Assembly (NCBI GenBank): GCA_902492205.1
Contig: CABUKU010000005.1
Span: 62,001 to 126,000 of the forward strand
Direction of reading: 5' to 3'
Origin: an uncultured Bacteroides sp.
Lineage (GTDB): Bacteria > Bacteroidota > Bacteroidia > Bacteroidales > Bacteroidaceae
DNA: 64,000 nucleotides
Under the pieces are notes generated by a model that had not been told where the DNA came from, did no database searches, and was given only the letters and a program-made list of their open reading frames with translations. Positions 1 through 9,068 of this stretch are shown here, piece after piece. Both the position numbers and the translations under genes were made by a program. Every line of letters starts with the position of its first letter. Position 1 is the stretch's first letter.

Positions 1-238
1 GATCTTTCATTTCTATTTTACCGTTTCCTTGTAATGGAATATCGGTAAGGCGGTGTCTTTTCCCTGCCCATGTAGGTAACTGGGATAATTCGTCAACATA
101 TATTTTTTGATTGTTGGCATCACCGGAAAAAATATAATCGATACGTAATGTCTTATTTATAAAATAATCTTGAAAATTCTGTGCATTCAACTGAATAGCT
201 GTAATGCAGAATAAACTGATAAATAATATATTCTTCAT
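1..238 (-). CDS. Secreted M64-family (IgA peptidase-like) protein, N-terminal fragment
   Basis: A minus-strand reading frame starts with ATG at 238 and leaves the window at position 1, so only about 79 residues are visible. They begin with a hydrophobic signal peptide ending near LNAQ, followed by a segment with the wording LRIDYIFSGDANNQ and LSQLPTWAGKRHRLTDIPL. That wording resembles the N-terminal domain of Bacteroides M64 metallopeptidases, secreted zinc enzymes often annotated as IgA peptidase. The catalytic HEXXH region lies outside the window, so activity cannot be checked. A perfect -7 element sits just upstream on the same strand. It belongs to the housekeeping flank and not to the polysaccharide locus. 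Confidence 0.6.
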   Translation of the reverse strand, partial: MKNILFISLFCITAIQLNAQNFQDYFINKTLRIDYIFSGDANNQKIYVDELSQLPTWAGKRHRLTDIPLQGNGKIEMKD

Positions 239-254
239 ATTTTTGTGTTTTACA

Positions 255-262
255 CAAAGATA
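255..262 (-). promoter_or_regulatory. -7 promoter element for the M64-like gene
   Basis: Reads TATCTTTG on the minus strand, a perfect match to the Bacteroides sigma-ABfr -7 consensus TAnnTTTG. It lies 17 bases before the start codon, giving a very short leader. No clear -33 TTTG was seen. Confidence 0.6.
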
Positions 263-367
263 CAAAGTCTTTCTGATATATCGGATATGCTTCTTGCTTA
301 TTTAGAATTTATACATATTTAAGCAATAAAAGTAACGAATTGTATATTTTATTGTTCCGAAAATAGC

Positions 368-375
368 TAACTTTG
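368..375 (+). promoter_or_regulatory. -7 promoter element for the Lrp/AsnC gene
   Basis: TAACTTTG matches TAnnTTTG exactly and lies about 62 bases before the start codon at 438. With the element at 255-262 it forms a divergent promoter pair in the 199-bp spacer. A -33 box at the usual distance is not obvious. Confidence 0.55.
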
Positions 376-437
376 CACGCTACGCATAAAATACGTAAGA
401 AAGATATCTGTAACTAACATTAAAAAAGAAACATTGA

Positions 438-920
438 ATGGGACATCATCAATTGGATAGCTTAGATGAGAAAATATTACAAATGATAGCATGTAACGCC
501 CGTATCCCTTTTTTGGAGGTGGCACGTGCTTGTGATGTGTCGGGAGCGGCCATCCATCAACGTATACAAAAACTGACTAATCTTGGTATTCTGAAAGGTT
601 CTGAATATGTAATTGATCCTGAAAAGATTGGCTATGAAACTTGTGCTTATATAGGACTTTATTTAAAAGATCCCGAACAGTTTGATTCTGTAACGAAAGC
701 ATTAGAAAATATACCTGAAGTTGTGGAGTGTCATTATACAACAGGGCAGTATGATATGTTTATTAAACTTTACGCAAAGAACAATCATCATTTATTGAGT
801 GTAATTCATGATAAATTACAGCCATTGGGCTTGGCTCGCACGGAAACTTTGGTATCTTTCCATGAAGCCATAAAGCGTCAAATTCCCATTGTGGATCTGG
901 ATGTTGATGATGACGATTAA
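438..920 (+). CDS. Lrp/AsnC family transcriptional regulator
   Basis: A 160-residue cytoplasmic DNA-binding regulator. Residues about 8-60 form the AsnC-type winged helix-turn-helix (LDEKILQMIACNARIPF then VSGAAIHQRIQKLTNLGIL). Residues about 68-145 form the RAM effector-binding and oligomerisation domain (YIGLYLKDPEQF, VVECHYTTGQYDMFIKL). The length is typical of the family. The C-terminus is unusually acidic (DLDVDDDD). Such proteins respond to amino acids and often bind near their own promoter; the divergent spacer at 239-437 is a natural site. Its stop codon overlaps the stop codon of the convergent folA gene by three bases. The target genes cannot be deduced from the sequence. Confidence 0.9.
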   Translation: MGHHQLDSLDEKILQMIACNARIPFLEVARACDVSGAAIHQRIQKLTNLGILKGSEYVIDPEKIGYETCAYIGLYLKDPEQFDSVTKALENIPEVVECHYTTGQYDMFIKLYAKNNHHLLSVIHDKLQPLGLARTETLVSFHEAIKRQIPIVDLDVDDDD

Positions 921-1411
921 TCTTTAACGTAATTGATAAAAGTATAAGGGTAGAGATGCTTATCATCTGTTTGATGAACTTCTCTACTTTTTTCTTTCCA
1001 TATAGTAGGATCGATGATTGGGAAATAAGCATCCGTTTCTTTACTGCTATCATTAATAAGCGTTAGGTATATTTTATTTGCTATATTAATAGCTTGTCTA
1101 TATACACTTTCTCCTCCAATAATGAAAATTTCTTCATCTTCACAACAATGTTTCAAAGCGTCTTCAAGTGAAAGAAAAGTTTCTGCTCCGGGAAATTGAA
1201 TTTGAGGATTTTTGGTTAAGACAATATTTCTCCGGTTAGGAAGTGCACCCTTAGGCAAAGATTCGAAAGTCTTCCGTCCCATGATAATAGTATGTCCGGT
1301 TGTTAAAGTTTTAAAGCGTTTTAAATCATTCGGAAGCCAATATAATAATTGATTGTTGTAGCCGATACCGTTATTCGAGGCCATTGCTACTATAATGGAT
1401 ATATTACTCAT
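917..1411 (-). CDS. folA: Dihydrofolate reductase
   Basis: A 164-residue enzyme that reduces dihydrofolate to tetrahydrofolate with NADPH in the cytoplasm. Recognisable motifs are the N-terminal ISIIVAMASNNGIGYNN, the substrate-binding WLPNDLKRFK, the NADPH-binding IIMGRKTFESLP, and FIIGGESVYRQA. The length is normal (the E. coli enzyme has 159 residues). It sits 12 bases downstream of thyA on the same strand, the usual pairing, because thymidylate synthase produces the dihydrofolate this enzyme recycles. Its stop codon overlaps that of the convergent Lrp gene (tail-to-tail, no spacer), so a shared bidirectional terminator between them is impossible. Confidence 0.97.
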   Translation of the reverse strand: MSNISIIVAMASNNGIGYNNQLLYWLPNDLKRFKTLTTGHTIIMGRKTFESLPKGALPNRRNIVLTKNPQIQFPGAETFLSLEDALKHCCEDEEIFIIGGESVYRQAINIANKIYLTLINDSSKETDAYFPIIDPTIWKEKSREVHQTDDKHLYPYTFINYVKD

Positions 1412-1423
1412 ATTCTTTATCTT

Positions 1424-2218
1424 TTAAACGGAAACGGCACCTTTGATGTGTGGATGCGGATTATAGTCTGTTAATTCAAAGTCTTCAAATTTGAAATCAA
1501 AAATATCTTTTACGTCCGGGTTGATTTTCATCTTAGGTAAAGGACGTGGTTCACGTGATAGTTGAAGCTTCACTTGTTCTAAATGATTCAGATAAATATG
1601 TGCATCTCCAAGAGTGTGAACAAATTCTCCGGGTTCTAGTCCCGTTACCTGTGCAACCATCAGTAACAAAAGTGCATAAGATGCAATATTGAAAGGTACT
1701 CCTAAGAAAATATCGGCACTTCGTTGATAAAGCTGCATGCTTAATTTTCCATTTGCTACATAAAACTGGAATAGGATATGGCAAGGAGGTAAATTCATAT
1801 TATTAATATCGGCAACATTCCATGCGCTAACCAATATTCTTCGTGAGTTAGGATTATTCTTAATTGTGTTTATCACTTCAGTGATTTGGTCAATATGCCC
1901 TCCTTGATAATCCGGCCATGAACGCCATTGATATCCATAAATGTGACCAAGGTCTCCGTTTTCATCTGCCCATTCGTTCCAGATTCTAACTCCATTATCT
2001 TGTAGATATTTTATATTTGTATCTCCTTTTAAGAACCAAAGTAATTCGTGGATGATGGATTTTAAATGAAGCTTTTTTGTAGTTAGACAAGGAAATCCAT
2101 CTTCTAAATTAAAACGCATTTGGTGACCAAACACACTGATTGTTCCTGTTCCGGTACGGTCTCCTTTTTCTGTTCCTTCTTTCAATACTCTATCAAGTAA
2201 ATCCAAATATTGTTTCAT
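1424..2218 (-). CDS. thyA: Thymidylate synthase
   Basis: Converts dUMP and methylene-tetrahydrofolate to dTMP and dihydrofolate. I start it at the ATG at 2218 (MKQYLDLLDRVL), which gives 264 residues, the same length as E. coli ThyA. An in-frame ATG at 2242 would add eight residues but would lie on top of a promoter element. Visible motifs are the phosphate-binding DRTGTGTISVFG, the catalytic cysteine in LPPCHILFQFYV, the dUMP-binding LYQRSADIFLGVPFNIASYA, and HIYLNHLEQ. It is first in a two-gene operon with folA. There is nothing unusual apart from the short leader. Confidence 0.97.
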   Translation of the reverse strand: MKQYLDLLDRVLKEGTEKGDRTGTGTISVFGHQMRFNLEDGFPCLTTKKLHLKSIIHELLWFLKGDTNIKYLQDNGVRIWNEWADENGDLGHIYGYQWRSWPDYQGGHIDQITEVINTIKNNPNSRRILVSAWNVADINNMNLPPCHILFQFYVANGKLSMQLYQRSADIFLGVPFNIASYALLLLMVAQVTGLEPGEFVHTLGDAHIYLNHLEQVKLQLSREPRPLPKMKINPDVKDIFDFKFEDFELTDYNPHPHIKGAVSV

Positions 2219-2239
2219 GGCAATTTTATTTCTAGGGTG

Positions 2240-2247
2240 CAAACTTA
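2240..2247 (-). promoter_or_regulatory. -7 promoter element for thyA-folA
   Basis: Reads TAAGTTTG on the minus strand, a perfect TAnnTTTG match. Transcription would begin near 2233, leaving a leader of about 15 bases before the ATG at 2218. It overlaps the alternative upstream ATG at 2242, which argues against that start. Confidence 0.55.
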
Positions 2248-2464
2248 ATTAAAAAACTTCGTTTTGTAGTATAATTAAATGTAATAGTGAGTAAATCTTT
2301 GAAGTTTGCCTTTCAATAATATGATGTATGAATTTATACTGTGTTCCATCACGGTTTGATTTTTTTTCATATAAGTGATTACAATTATTAAATAGACTCG
2401 TCTTTCTTTAAAGAAAATTTAGATATTTTGCGTGATTGGTTAATTAAAACACAAAAATAAGACT

Positions 2465-3343
2465 ATGAAAACAACTAAAATAATATTCCTTACTTGTATG
2501 CTTTCATTTTTATTTGCGCCAACCATATTGACATTTTGCTATGGTGGGGAGCGCTATAAAATTGCTGCATGTGATTGGATGCTATTAAAAAGACAAAAGA
2601 TAGGTTCTTTTAAATTAATGAATGAATTGGGAGGTGATGGTGTAGAAGTTGATATGGGTGGATTAGGTAAAAGAGAGCAATTTGATAATAAATTAAGGGA
2701 AGTTCATTTTCAAGAACTGTTCAGAAAAGAGGCTGCAACTTACAATTTAGAAGTACCTTCCATTGCAATGTCTGCTTTTTATGCACAATCATTTGCTACG
2801 CGGAGTAATTATATAGATTTAATGCAAGAGGCGATTGAGGCAGCTACTGCATTAGGTGCAAAAGTCATTTTCCTTCCTTTGGGAGTTCAGTGTGATTTAG
2901 TAAAGAATCCGGAACTTCGTCCGGTATTGATTGAAAGGCTGCGGGAAGTCGGTAAAATGGCTAGAAAAGCTAAATTGACAATAGGCATTGAAACTGCTTT
3001 GGATGCTACTGAAGATGTAAAGCTATTAAAAGACATAAACTCTTCTGCTATCAAAATCTATTTTAAGTTCCAGAATCCATTAGAAAACGGAAGAGATCTG
3101 TATAAAGAGCTACGGATTTTAGGTAAGAAGAGAATATGTATGATACACTGTTCGGATACTGATGGAGTGACTTTGCCTTTCAATACACGTTTGGATATGA
3201 AAAAAGTCAAAGTAACCTTGGATGATATGGGCTGGAAAGGCTGGTTGGTTGTGGAACGTTCACGCGATGCTAATGATGTTCGCAATGTGAAGAAGAACTA
3301 CGGAACTAACATTATGTATTTGAAAGAAATATTTCAGGAATAG
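2465..3343 (+). CDS. Exported xylose-isomerase-like TIM-barrel protein (sugar phosphate isomerase/epimerase family)
   Basis: A 292-residue protein of the AP-endonuclease-2/xylose-isomerase-like barrel family. The first 25 or so residues are hydrophobic (IIFLTCMLSFLFAPTILTF) and look like a signal peptide, so it probably works in the periplasm. Family features are GGDGVEVDMGGL near the N-terminus and probable metal ligands in GIETALDATEDV, MIHCSDTDG and LVVERSRDA. Its role is unknown. Exported members are common beside Bacteroides glycan loci, where phosphorylated substrates are not expected, so a sugar epimerase or lyase role is only a guess. It lies 88 bp upstream of susC on the same strand and may be cotranscribed, but its membership of the RG-II locus is not proven. 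Confidence 0.75.
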   Translation: MKTTKIIFLTCMLSFLFAPTILTFCYGGERYKIAACDWMLLKRQKIGSFKLMNELGGDGVEVDMGGLGKREQFDNKLREVHFQELFRKEAATYNLEVPSIAMSAFYAQSFATRSNYIDLMQEAIEAATALGAKVIFLPLGVQCDLVKNPELRPVLIERLREVGKMARKAKLTIGIETALDATEDVKLLKDINSSAIKIYFKFQNPLENGRDLYKELRILGKKRICMIHCSDTDGVTLPFNTRLDMKKVKVTLDDMGWKGWLVVERSRDANDVRNVKKNYGTNIMYLKEIFQE

Positions 3344-3431
3344 AGAACTAATAGACTTAAAATAATTAATAAACTAATTGTATGTACGAAAAAAAAATCA
3401 CAAAAGTGTTAACTTCTAATCTCATAAATCT

Positions 3432-6400
3432 ATGAAAGAGAAAAGATTTTTAGACAAGAAAGGACAAGGATATCCGAAAGCATGGAAAATTCTTTGTCTG
3501 TGTGCATGTTTAGGATATGCAGGATATTCTTACGCTGAGGTCAATCCTACAATTGTTGCGGCTGTAGAACAACAAGGGCAACAAATAAAGGGTATGGTTG
3601 TTGATGAAAATGGAGAACCGATTATCGGTGCCAGTGTTGCTGTAAAGGGAGGAATAACAGGGACTATCACAGATATTGATGGTAATTTTTCTTTGTTTGT
3701 TCCTGCAAAGTCACAACTTGTGATTTCTTTTATTGGATATGTTCGCCAAATGGTAACTCCTAAACCGGGACAATCAGTAAAAGTAGTTTTAAAAGAAGAT
3801 TCAAAGTTACTCGATGAGGTTGTAGTAGTAGGTTATGGTACTCAGAAAGCCAAAGACGTAACAGGATCTATCGGTGTTATTACTCCAAAAGAAATTGATA
3901 ATCTTCCGGTTTCTAATTTAGGTGCTGCTTTGGCAGGACAAATTCCCGGATTGAGTGTAAGTGGTGGTGACGGTCGTCCGGGTGAAGGTGCTTCTATCTC
4001 TATTCGTCAGTCTTTTAGTTATTCAAAAGACGGTGGTAATAGCAACCCGATGGTTATTATAGATGATGTAATCCAGATTGATGCAAACAACGGTCTTCCT
4101 ACTTTGGAAACCTTTAATGCATTAGATCCTTCCGAAATAGAAAGTATTTCAGTGCTTCGTGATGCAAGTGCGGCTATTTACGGTTCACGTGCTTCACAAG
4201 GTGCCATCATCGTAAAGACTAAACGTGGTAAATCTGGTGCTCCGAAAATCAGTTATTCGGGTAAATTCGGTGTCACTGATGCCATTAGTCATCCGAAGAT
4301 TTTGAAAGGAGCTGATTACGGGCGTTTTGCCAACTCTTTTAACTTGGCAAACGGTAAAATCAGTGGTGATGACTGGGCTAACAAGGTGTATAGCGAAGCA
4401 GAGTTGGCAGAAATGGATAAACTGGACTATAATTGGCTGGATGAAGCATGGTCATCGGCATTTACAATGAATCATTCTGTAAATGTGAGTGGGGGTAGTG
4501 AAAAAGCTACTTACTTTGCCGGTGCTTCTTATTATACTCAGGGAGCTAATATGGGTAAACAGGATTACGACCGTTGGAACTTCCGTGCGGGTGTGGATAT
4601 CAGCTTGACTTCTGATTTGAAATTCTCTGCAACTATTGCTGGGAACCAGCAGAATGTGGAAAAAACTTATACGAAAGGTTTGACATCTATTAATGGTTAT
4701 GGCGCTAAGCAACCGGGAGAAAATGGTGAATACCTTTTATTATCTCACATGCCTAATTACTTGCCTTGGGAAATAACATTGGATGATGGTAATACATATT
4801 ATACTTCTCCTTTGATTAGTAGTTATGCAAAAGCGGGAAATGCAAAAAGTAACAATAAAATGGGAACATGGAACTATTTTGCCATGGCAAACAGTGACGG
4901 TTCGTATTCTACTGATGAATCTTTCGGCTATGATGCTAATTTCTCAATGACTTATGCAATACCTTTTGTAAAGGGATTGTCTGTGAAAGGTAGTTATGCT
5001 TTGAAACGTGCTACTACCGATACCGAACAAGTATTTATGCCATATACGTTAGCTTATTTGAATGCAGATAATTCTTTGACGGATGGCAATCGCTTTTACA
5101 GTTCTCATCCTTCTGTAAAGGACTATAAGTTTGATGAATTTACAGGTAGTACTCGTATTACTTATAAAGATCGTATATCCAAAAGTGAACAGATGAACTT
5201 CTACATCAACTATAATGGTCAATTTGGAAAACACAGTATTGCTGCGATGGCTGCTGTTGAAAAAATGCAGTCTTATCAGACTACCAAACAATTACTTTAT
5301 GACAAACCAAATCCTGATAGATATTTGGGAACCTCTCCGAGTGCAGGTACGTTAGATCCCAGTCAGGCTATTAATTATAAATACAAACAAGGTGCATTGT
5401 CTTATTTAGGTCGTGTAAGTTATAATTATGCCGATAAATATTTGTTACAGTTTGTTTTCCGTAGCGATGCTTCTACAAAGTTTGCTCCTGAAAATTATTG
5501 GGGCTTTTTCCCCGGAGTATCAGCCGGATGGGTGGCTTCGGAAGAAAACTTCTATAAAAAAGTAATGCCTTCATGGTTCGAATATTTGAAAGTCCGTTTC
5601 TCTTGGGGGCAGACAGGTAAAGATAATATCAAGGCTTGGGCATGGAAGCAATTATATGAGCTCAAGTTGGATAAAGGATATGCATTTGGAAGTAATGGTG
5701 GACAGCAAAGTACAGCGTCAGGTATTTTACCGAAATCCACTCCTAACCGTTTGGCACATTGGGATACAACCAATAAATATAATCTCGGTTTAGATATGCG
5801 TTTCTTAGACAACCGTTTGAGTGCAACTGCAGATTTTTATTATGATGTAAATTCTGATATTCTGAATCAAAATATTGGTGGCATGATTGGGACTCCAATT
5901 TTTGCAGGAGGAGGTCTTTCTGAAGTTAATTTTGGTAGAATTGATGCTTGGGGTGGTGAGTTTTCTATTAATTGGCGCGATCAAGTTGGAAAAGTAAAAT
6001 ATAATGTTGGCGTGAACTTTGGTTTCAATAACAATAAAGTAAAACAATGGCCGGACCAAGCGATGAGCTTGGCTGCAAATAATTCTATAAGAGAGGGTGT
6101 TTCCACTATTTTCCCAGCATGGGGATTCAATGTTTGGAAAGGGACATCATCCGGTGATGGAATTTTACGTAATCAAGATGATATTAACAGATATTGGGAT
6201 TATTTGACTAAGAGAGCTACGACTGCCGGCACTACTCCCGAATATTTAGGTAAAAAGGATATAAAGGAATTAAAACCGGGTATGCTTGCTTATCAGGATT
6301 TAGGAGGTTCGCTGAATGAAGACGGGACTCAAAAAGGACCAGATGGGCGTATTGCTAAAACTGAGGACTATGCTAAATTATGCAAAAAAAACAAGACAAG

Positions 6401-6881
6401 TGGATTTACAACCAAATTGGGTGCTGAATGGAAAGGCTTAAGTTTCAACATGATGATATCTACGTCATGGGGTGGAGAACGTCAAATTGATATTAACTCT
6501 ATTAAACATTCTGGTGGTGATATGGTTTGGGCACCGGATTCATTCTGGAAGGATATGTATGATGAGCAAAACAATCCAAATGGAAAATATCCGAATATTG
6601 GTATGGATAATCGTCTTAGCGGTTCGGTAAATGCTCCATCAGATTTTTGGTCAATCAGCACATTCCGTTGTTATATTCGTAACTTGAGTATTGGTTATAC
6701 ATTGCCTAAGAATTGGTTGGCTCCGTTGAAGATAAGTTCTGCTAAATTGAGCTTGACTGGTAATAACTTGTGGGATTTGTATAATCCATATCCTGATAAA
6801 TATCGTAACATGTATGATGCAACAACAACTTTGTATCCTACATTGAGAACATGGGCATTAGGTGTAAATATTTCATTCTAA
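3432..6881 (+). CDS. SusC/RagA-like TonB-dependent outer-membrane transporter
   Basis: A 1149-residue outer-membrane barrel that imports oligosaccharides using TonB energy. Domains in order are: signal region (about 1-35, hydrophobic WKILCLCACLGYAGY); carboxypeptidase-regulatory-like domain (about 52-125, IKGMVVDENGEPIIGASV); TonB box near 128-137 (DEVVVVGYGT); plug domain (about 138-265, including VLRDASAAIYGSRASQGAI); and a long beta-barrel ending in WALGVNISF with the C-terminal phenylalanine expected for BAM assembly. There is no N-terminal STN domain, so it is not an anti-sigma-coupled transducer. That fits control by a hybrid two-component sensor, which is not in the window. The susD partner follows 21 bp downstream. 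From context the cargo would be RG-II or pectin fragments. Confidence 0.95.
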   Translation: MKEKRFLDKKGQGYPKAWKILCLCACLGYAGYSYAEVNPTIVAAVEQQGQQIKGMVVDENGEPIIGASVAVKGGITGTITDIDGNFSLFVPAKSQLVISFIGYVRQMVTPKPGQSVKVVLKEDSKLLDEVVVVGYGTQKAKDVTGSIGVITPKEIDNLPVSNLGAALAGQIPGLSVSGGDGRPGEGASISIRQSFSYSKDGGNSNPMVIIDDVIQIDANNGLPTLETFNALDPSEIESISVLRDASAAIYGSRASQGAIIVKTKRGKSGAPKISYSGKFGVTDAISHPKILKGADYGRFANSFNLANGKISGDDWANKVYSEAELAEMDKLDYNWLDEAWSSAFTMNHSVNVSGGSEKATYFAGASYYTQGANMGKQDYDRWNFRAGVDISLTSDLKFSATIAGNQQNVEKTYTKGLTSINGYGAKQPGENGEYLLLSHMPNYLPWEITLDDGNTYYTSPLISSYAKAGNAKSNNKMGTWNYFAMANSDGSYSTDESFGYDANFSMTYAIPFVKGLSVKGSYALKRATTDTEQVFMPYTLAYLNADNSLTDGNRFYSSHPSVKDYKFDEFTGSTRITYKDRISKSEQMNFYINYNGQFGKHSIAAMAAVEKMQSYQTTKQLLYDKPNPDRYLGTSPSAGTLDPSQAINYKYKQGALSYLGRVSYNYADKYLLQFVFRSDASTKFAPENYWGFFPGVSAGWVASEENFYKKVMPSWFEYLKVRFSWGQTGKDNIKAWAWKQLYELKLDKGYAFGSNGGQQSTASGILPKSTPNRLAHWDTTNKYNLGLDMRFLDNRLSATADFYYDVNSDILNQNIGGMIGTPIFAGGGLSEVNFGRIDAWGGEFSINWRDQVGKVKYNVGVNFGFNNNKVKQWPDQAMSLAANNSIREGVSTIFPAWGFNVWKGTSSGDGILRNQDDINRYWDYLTKRATTAGTTPEYLGKKDIKELKPGMLAYQDLGGSLNEDGTQKGPDGRIAKTEDYAKLCKKNKTSGFTTKLGAEWKGLSFNMMISTSWGGERQIDINSIKHSGGDMVWAPDSFWKDMYDEQNNPNGKYPNIGMDNRLSGSVNAPSDFWSISTFRCYIRNLSIGYTLPKNWLAPLKISSAKLSLTGNNLWDLYNPYPDKYRNMYDATTTLYPTLRTWALGVNISF

Positions 6882-6902
6882 ACCAAAACAAATACTCTGA
6901 TT

Positions 6903-8918
6903 ATGAAAAAGAAAAATATACTATATAGTGTGTTGTTGGCAGCTTGTTTGTCTACCGGTTGTAGTGACCAATTCTTGCAGGACATGAATCCTTATGACGC
7001 TTATTCACCGGAAAAAACTTTCGGTATTGAGGCGAACCTTGATTTGTATATAAAGAATATTTATTATAATAGTTTCTATAAATCGGGGATGACTCCAGTT
7101 CGCTCTTATGGTTTGATGGGAGCATGGAATGACTATACTGCTTATACAGAAGAACAATGGGGAATACAGGATAAAATCAATGCAAGTAAAGAATATAGCA
7201 GATCCGACCAATGTGAAACATATTTTGGCAAAACCCTTGCTTCAAATACAAGTAATGATCCTTATACCCGCATACGTAGTTGTAATGAAGCTATGGAAGG
7301 TATTGAGAAGTATGGTCAGGGTTTGTCGGAAAACGCAGTGAAGAAGGCAAAAGGACAAGTTCTGTTTTTGCGTGCTATGCAATTATTCGATTTAGTTCGC
7401 GTATATGGCGGTGTGCCTATTGTCAATAAAGTGTTAGATGCTGCAGATCGTGACGGAGCCCAAGCATATAATCGCGAAACAGTGGAAAGGTGCATGGAAC
7501 AAATTGTTTCCGATTTAACAGATGCGGCAAGTATGTTACCTACTCGTAAAGAATGGGGTGATAGTGAATATGGAAGGTTGACAAAGGAAGCTGCTTTGGC
7601 TTATAAGAGCCGTGTGTTATTGGTGTTCGCAAGTCCTATTTTTAATTCTGATTGGGATAACACTGGGAATAAACGTTGGGCAGATGCTTTGAAAGCAGCT
7701 CAAGATGCCAAAACATTCCTTGATGGAGAAGGTTACGGTTTGTATGGTTCAAGTGGAAAAGATTGGGACAAAATGTTCTATGACTTTGATAATAAATTCT
7801 GTAAAGAGGTTATCATGGTAAAACTTTTAGCTTCTACAGACGTTAAGAATGATGAACATTCCGGTTGGCAAAAAACTATCCGTCTGAAGACAATGGGTAG
7901 TAACGGTTCCGGTTTCCAAGTACCGCAAGGCATGTTGGATATATTCCCGATGGCAGATGGAAAGAAAGCAGTTGATGAGGATGGTAATGCTGTGAACGGA
8001 TATGATAAATTCCTTTTCTTTAAGAACCGTGATCCTCGTTTCTACTACACATTTGCTTTCTCCGGTGAAAAATGGGGATACGATAAAGATGCCAATGCAG
8101 TAGTTTGGAATTATCGTTGGAGAGAAAAAGAGGATAAAAACTCGAATAAGTACTATCCTGATGGTCTCACTGGAAGCAGCCCTGCTATTGTACGTAAAAT
8201 GTCCGATCCGAATGAGAATAGTGCAAATACTTATCAGAATGATGGAACAGATGTATATGAATATCGTTATGCAGAGTTGTTACTCAATTTGGCAGAATGT
8301 TATGCGGCAACAGGTCAAGCTGGTCAAGCTGTCTCTTTGATAGGTAATATCCGTCAGCGCGTAGGCATTCTTGCCGGTAGTGATGGAACCTATGGCTTAG
8401 GTAATATTTCTGATAAGTACGAAGCTATCAAAGCTTGTTTGCGTGAACGTCAAATTGAGTTGGCTTATGAAGGAAAACGCTATTGGGATATATGGCGTTG
8501 GATGTTATTCAATGACGCTGCAAGTGACGGCAATACAACTTGTGCTACATTGGGTATTAAACAACTGAACGGTACCTATCGTGAAGGTAAATATCTTCAG
8601 GTGAAAGACGTTTACGGAAAGAATGATCCGATGGCTGATAAAAGAAAAGAATTCATACCTGTTGACCTTGATGCGGCCGATTTGCAAGCGGAAATGGAAA
8701 GATTGGGAGAGTTCTGGAAAGAAAATTTTGTTTTCGAAGATACAGAAAATCCAGTAGACCAAGATTCTAATAAGGAACAGGCTTATATTACTTGGAGACA
8801 GAATTATTACTTGTCAGGTTTGCCTGCAAATGTATTGACTATGAATCCTTGGTTACCACAAAGTAAAGGTTGGTTGGATGCTTATGAAGCAGCAGGTACA
8901 TTTGATGCAAGAAAGTAA
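6903..8918 (+). CDS. SusD/RagB-like surface glycan-binding lipoprotein
   Basis: A 671-residue lipoprotein that caps the SusC barrel at the cell surface and captures the glycan. The lipobox LSTGC places the lipidated cysteine at about residue 20. The following SDQFLQDMNPYDAYSPEKTF is typical of the SusD N-terminus. TPR-like helices (GQVLFLRAMQLFDLVRVYGGVPIV) and the C-terminal LRERQIELAYEGKRYWDIWRW are family hallmarks. The length is larger than average, with extra sequence around residues 540-620. It is cotranscribed with susC, and a strong terminator hairpin follows the stop codon by about 30 bp. No separate surface glycan-binding protein gene follows, which is unusual for a Sus-type locus. 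Confidence 0.95.
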   Translation: MKKKNILYSVLLAACLSTGCSDQFLQDMNPYDAYSPEKTFGIEANLDLYIKNIYYNSFYKSGMTPVRSYGLMGAWNDYTAYTEEQWGIQDKINASKEYSRSDQCETYFGKTLASNTSNDPYTRIRSCNEAMEGIEKYGQGLSENAVKKAKGQVLFLRAMQLFDLVRVYGGVPIVNKVLDAADRDGAQAYNRETVERCMEQIVSDLTDAASMLPTRKEWGDSEYGRLTKEAALAYKSRVLLVFASPIFNSDWDNTGNKRWADALKAAQDAKTFLDGEGYGLYGSSGKDWDKMFYDFDNKFCKEVIMVKLLASTDVKNDEHSGWQKTIRLKTMGSNGSGFQVPQGMLDIFPMADGKKAVDEDGNAVNGYDKFLFFKNRDPRFYYTFAFSGEKWGYDKDANAVVWNYRWREKEDKNSNKYYPDGLTGSSPAIVRKMSDPNENSANTYQNDGTDVYEYRYAELLLNLAECYAATGQAGQAVSLIGNIRQRVGILAGSDGTYGLGNISDKYEAIKACLRERQIELAYEGKRYWDIWRWMLFNDAASDGNTTCATLGIKQLNGTYREGKYLQVKDVYGKNDPMADKRKEFIPVDLDAADLQAEMERLGEFWKENFVFEDTENPVDQDSNKEQAYITWRQNYYLSGLPANVLTMNPWLPQSKGWLDAYEAAGTFDARK

Positions 8919-8947
8919 AAGTGAATTTGATTAATTCAAATCTAAAT

Positions 8948-8984
8948 AAAAAAACTTCCAGATATTTATTCTGGAAGTTTTTTA
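8948..8984 (+). terminator. Intrinsic terminator after susC-susD
   Basis: The 9-bp stem ACTTCCAGA/TCTGGAAGT (8954-8962 and 8970-8978) with a 7-base loop is extended by A-tract/T-tract pairing. The T-run makes it a textbook intrinsic terminator. It separates susCD from the enzyme operon and would allow different expression levels. Confidence 0.85.
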
Positions 8985-9068
8985 TTATAATTTTATCCGA
9001 TATACTGATTACAAAAATCGTTTAATTCAGTCTTTATTATAAAGCAAGAATTCAAACTATACGAAAAT

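Noticed and set aside
917..920. Overlap of the Lrp and folA stop codons as a sign of frameshift or truncation
   Set aside because: Both proteins have normal family length and C-termini. Convergent stop overlap occurs naturally.
3432..6881. SusC as the receptor partner of the ECF sigma/FecR pair
   Set aside because: The sequence goes from the signal peptide directly to the carboxypeptidase-regulatory domain and TonB box with no STN domain, and it is about 28 kb from the sigma gene.
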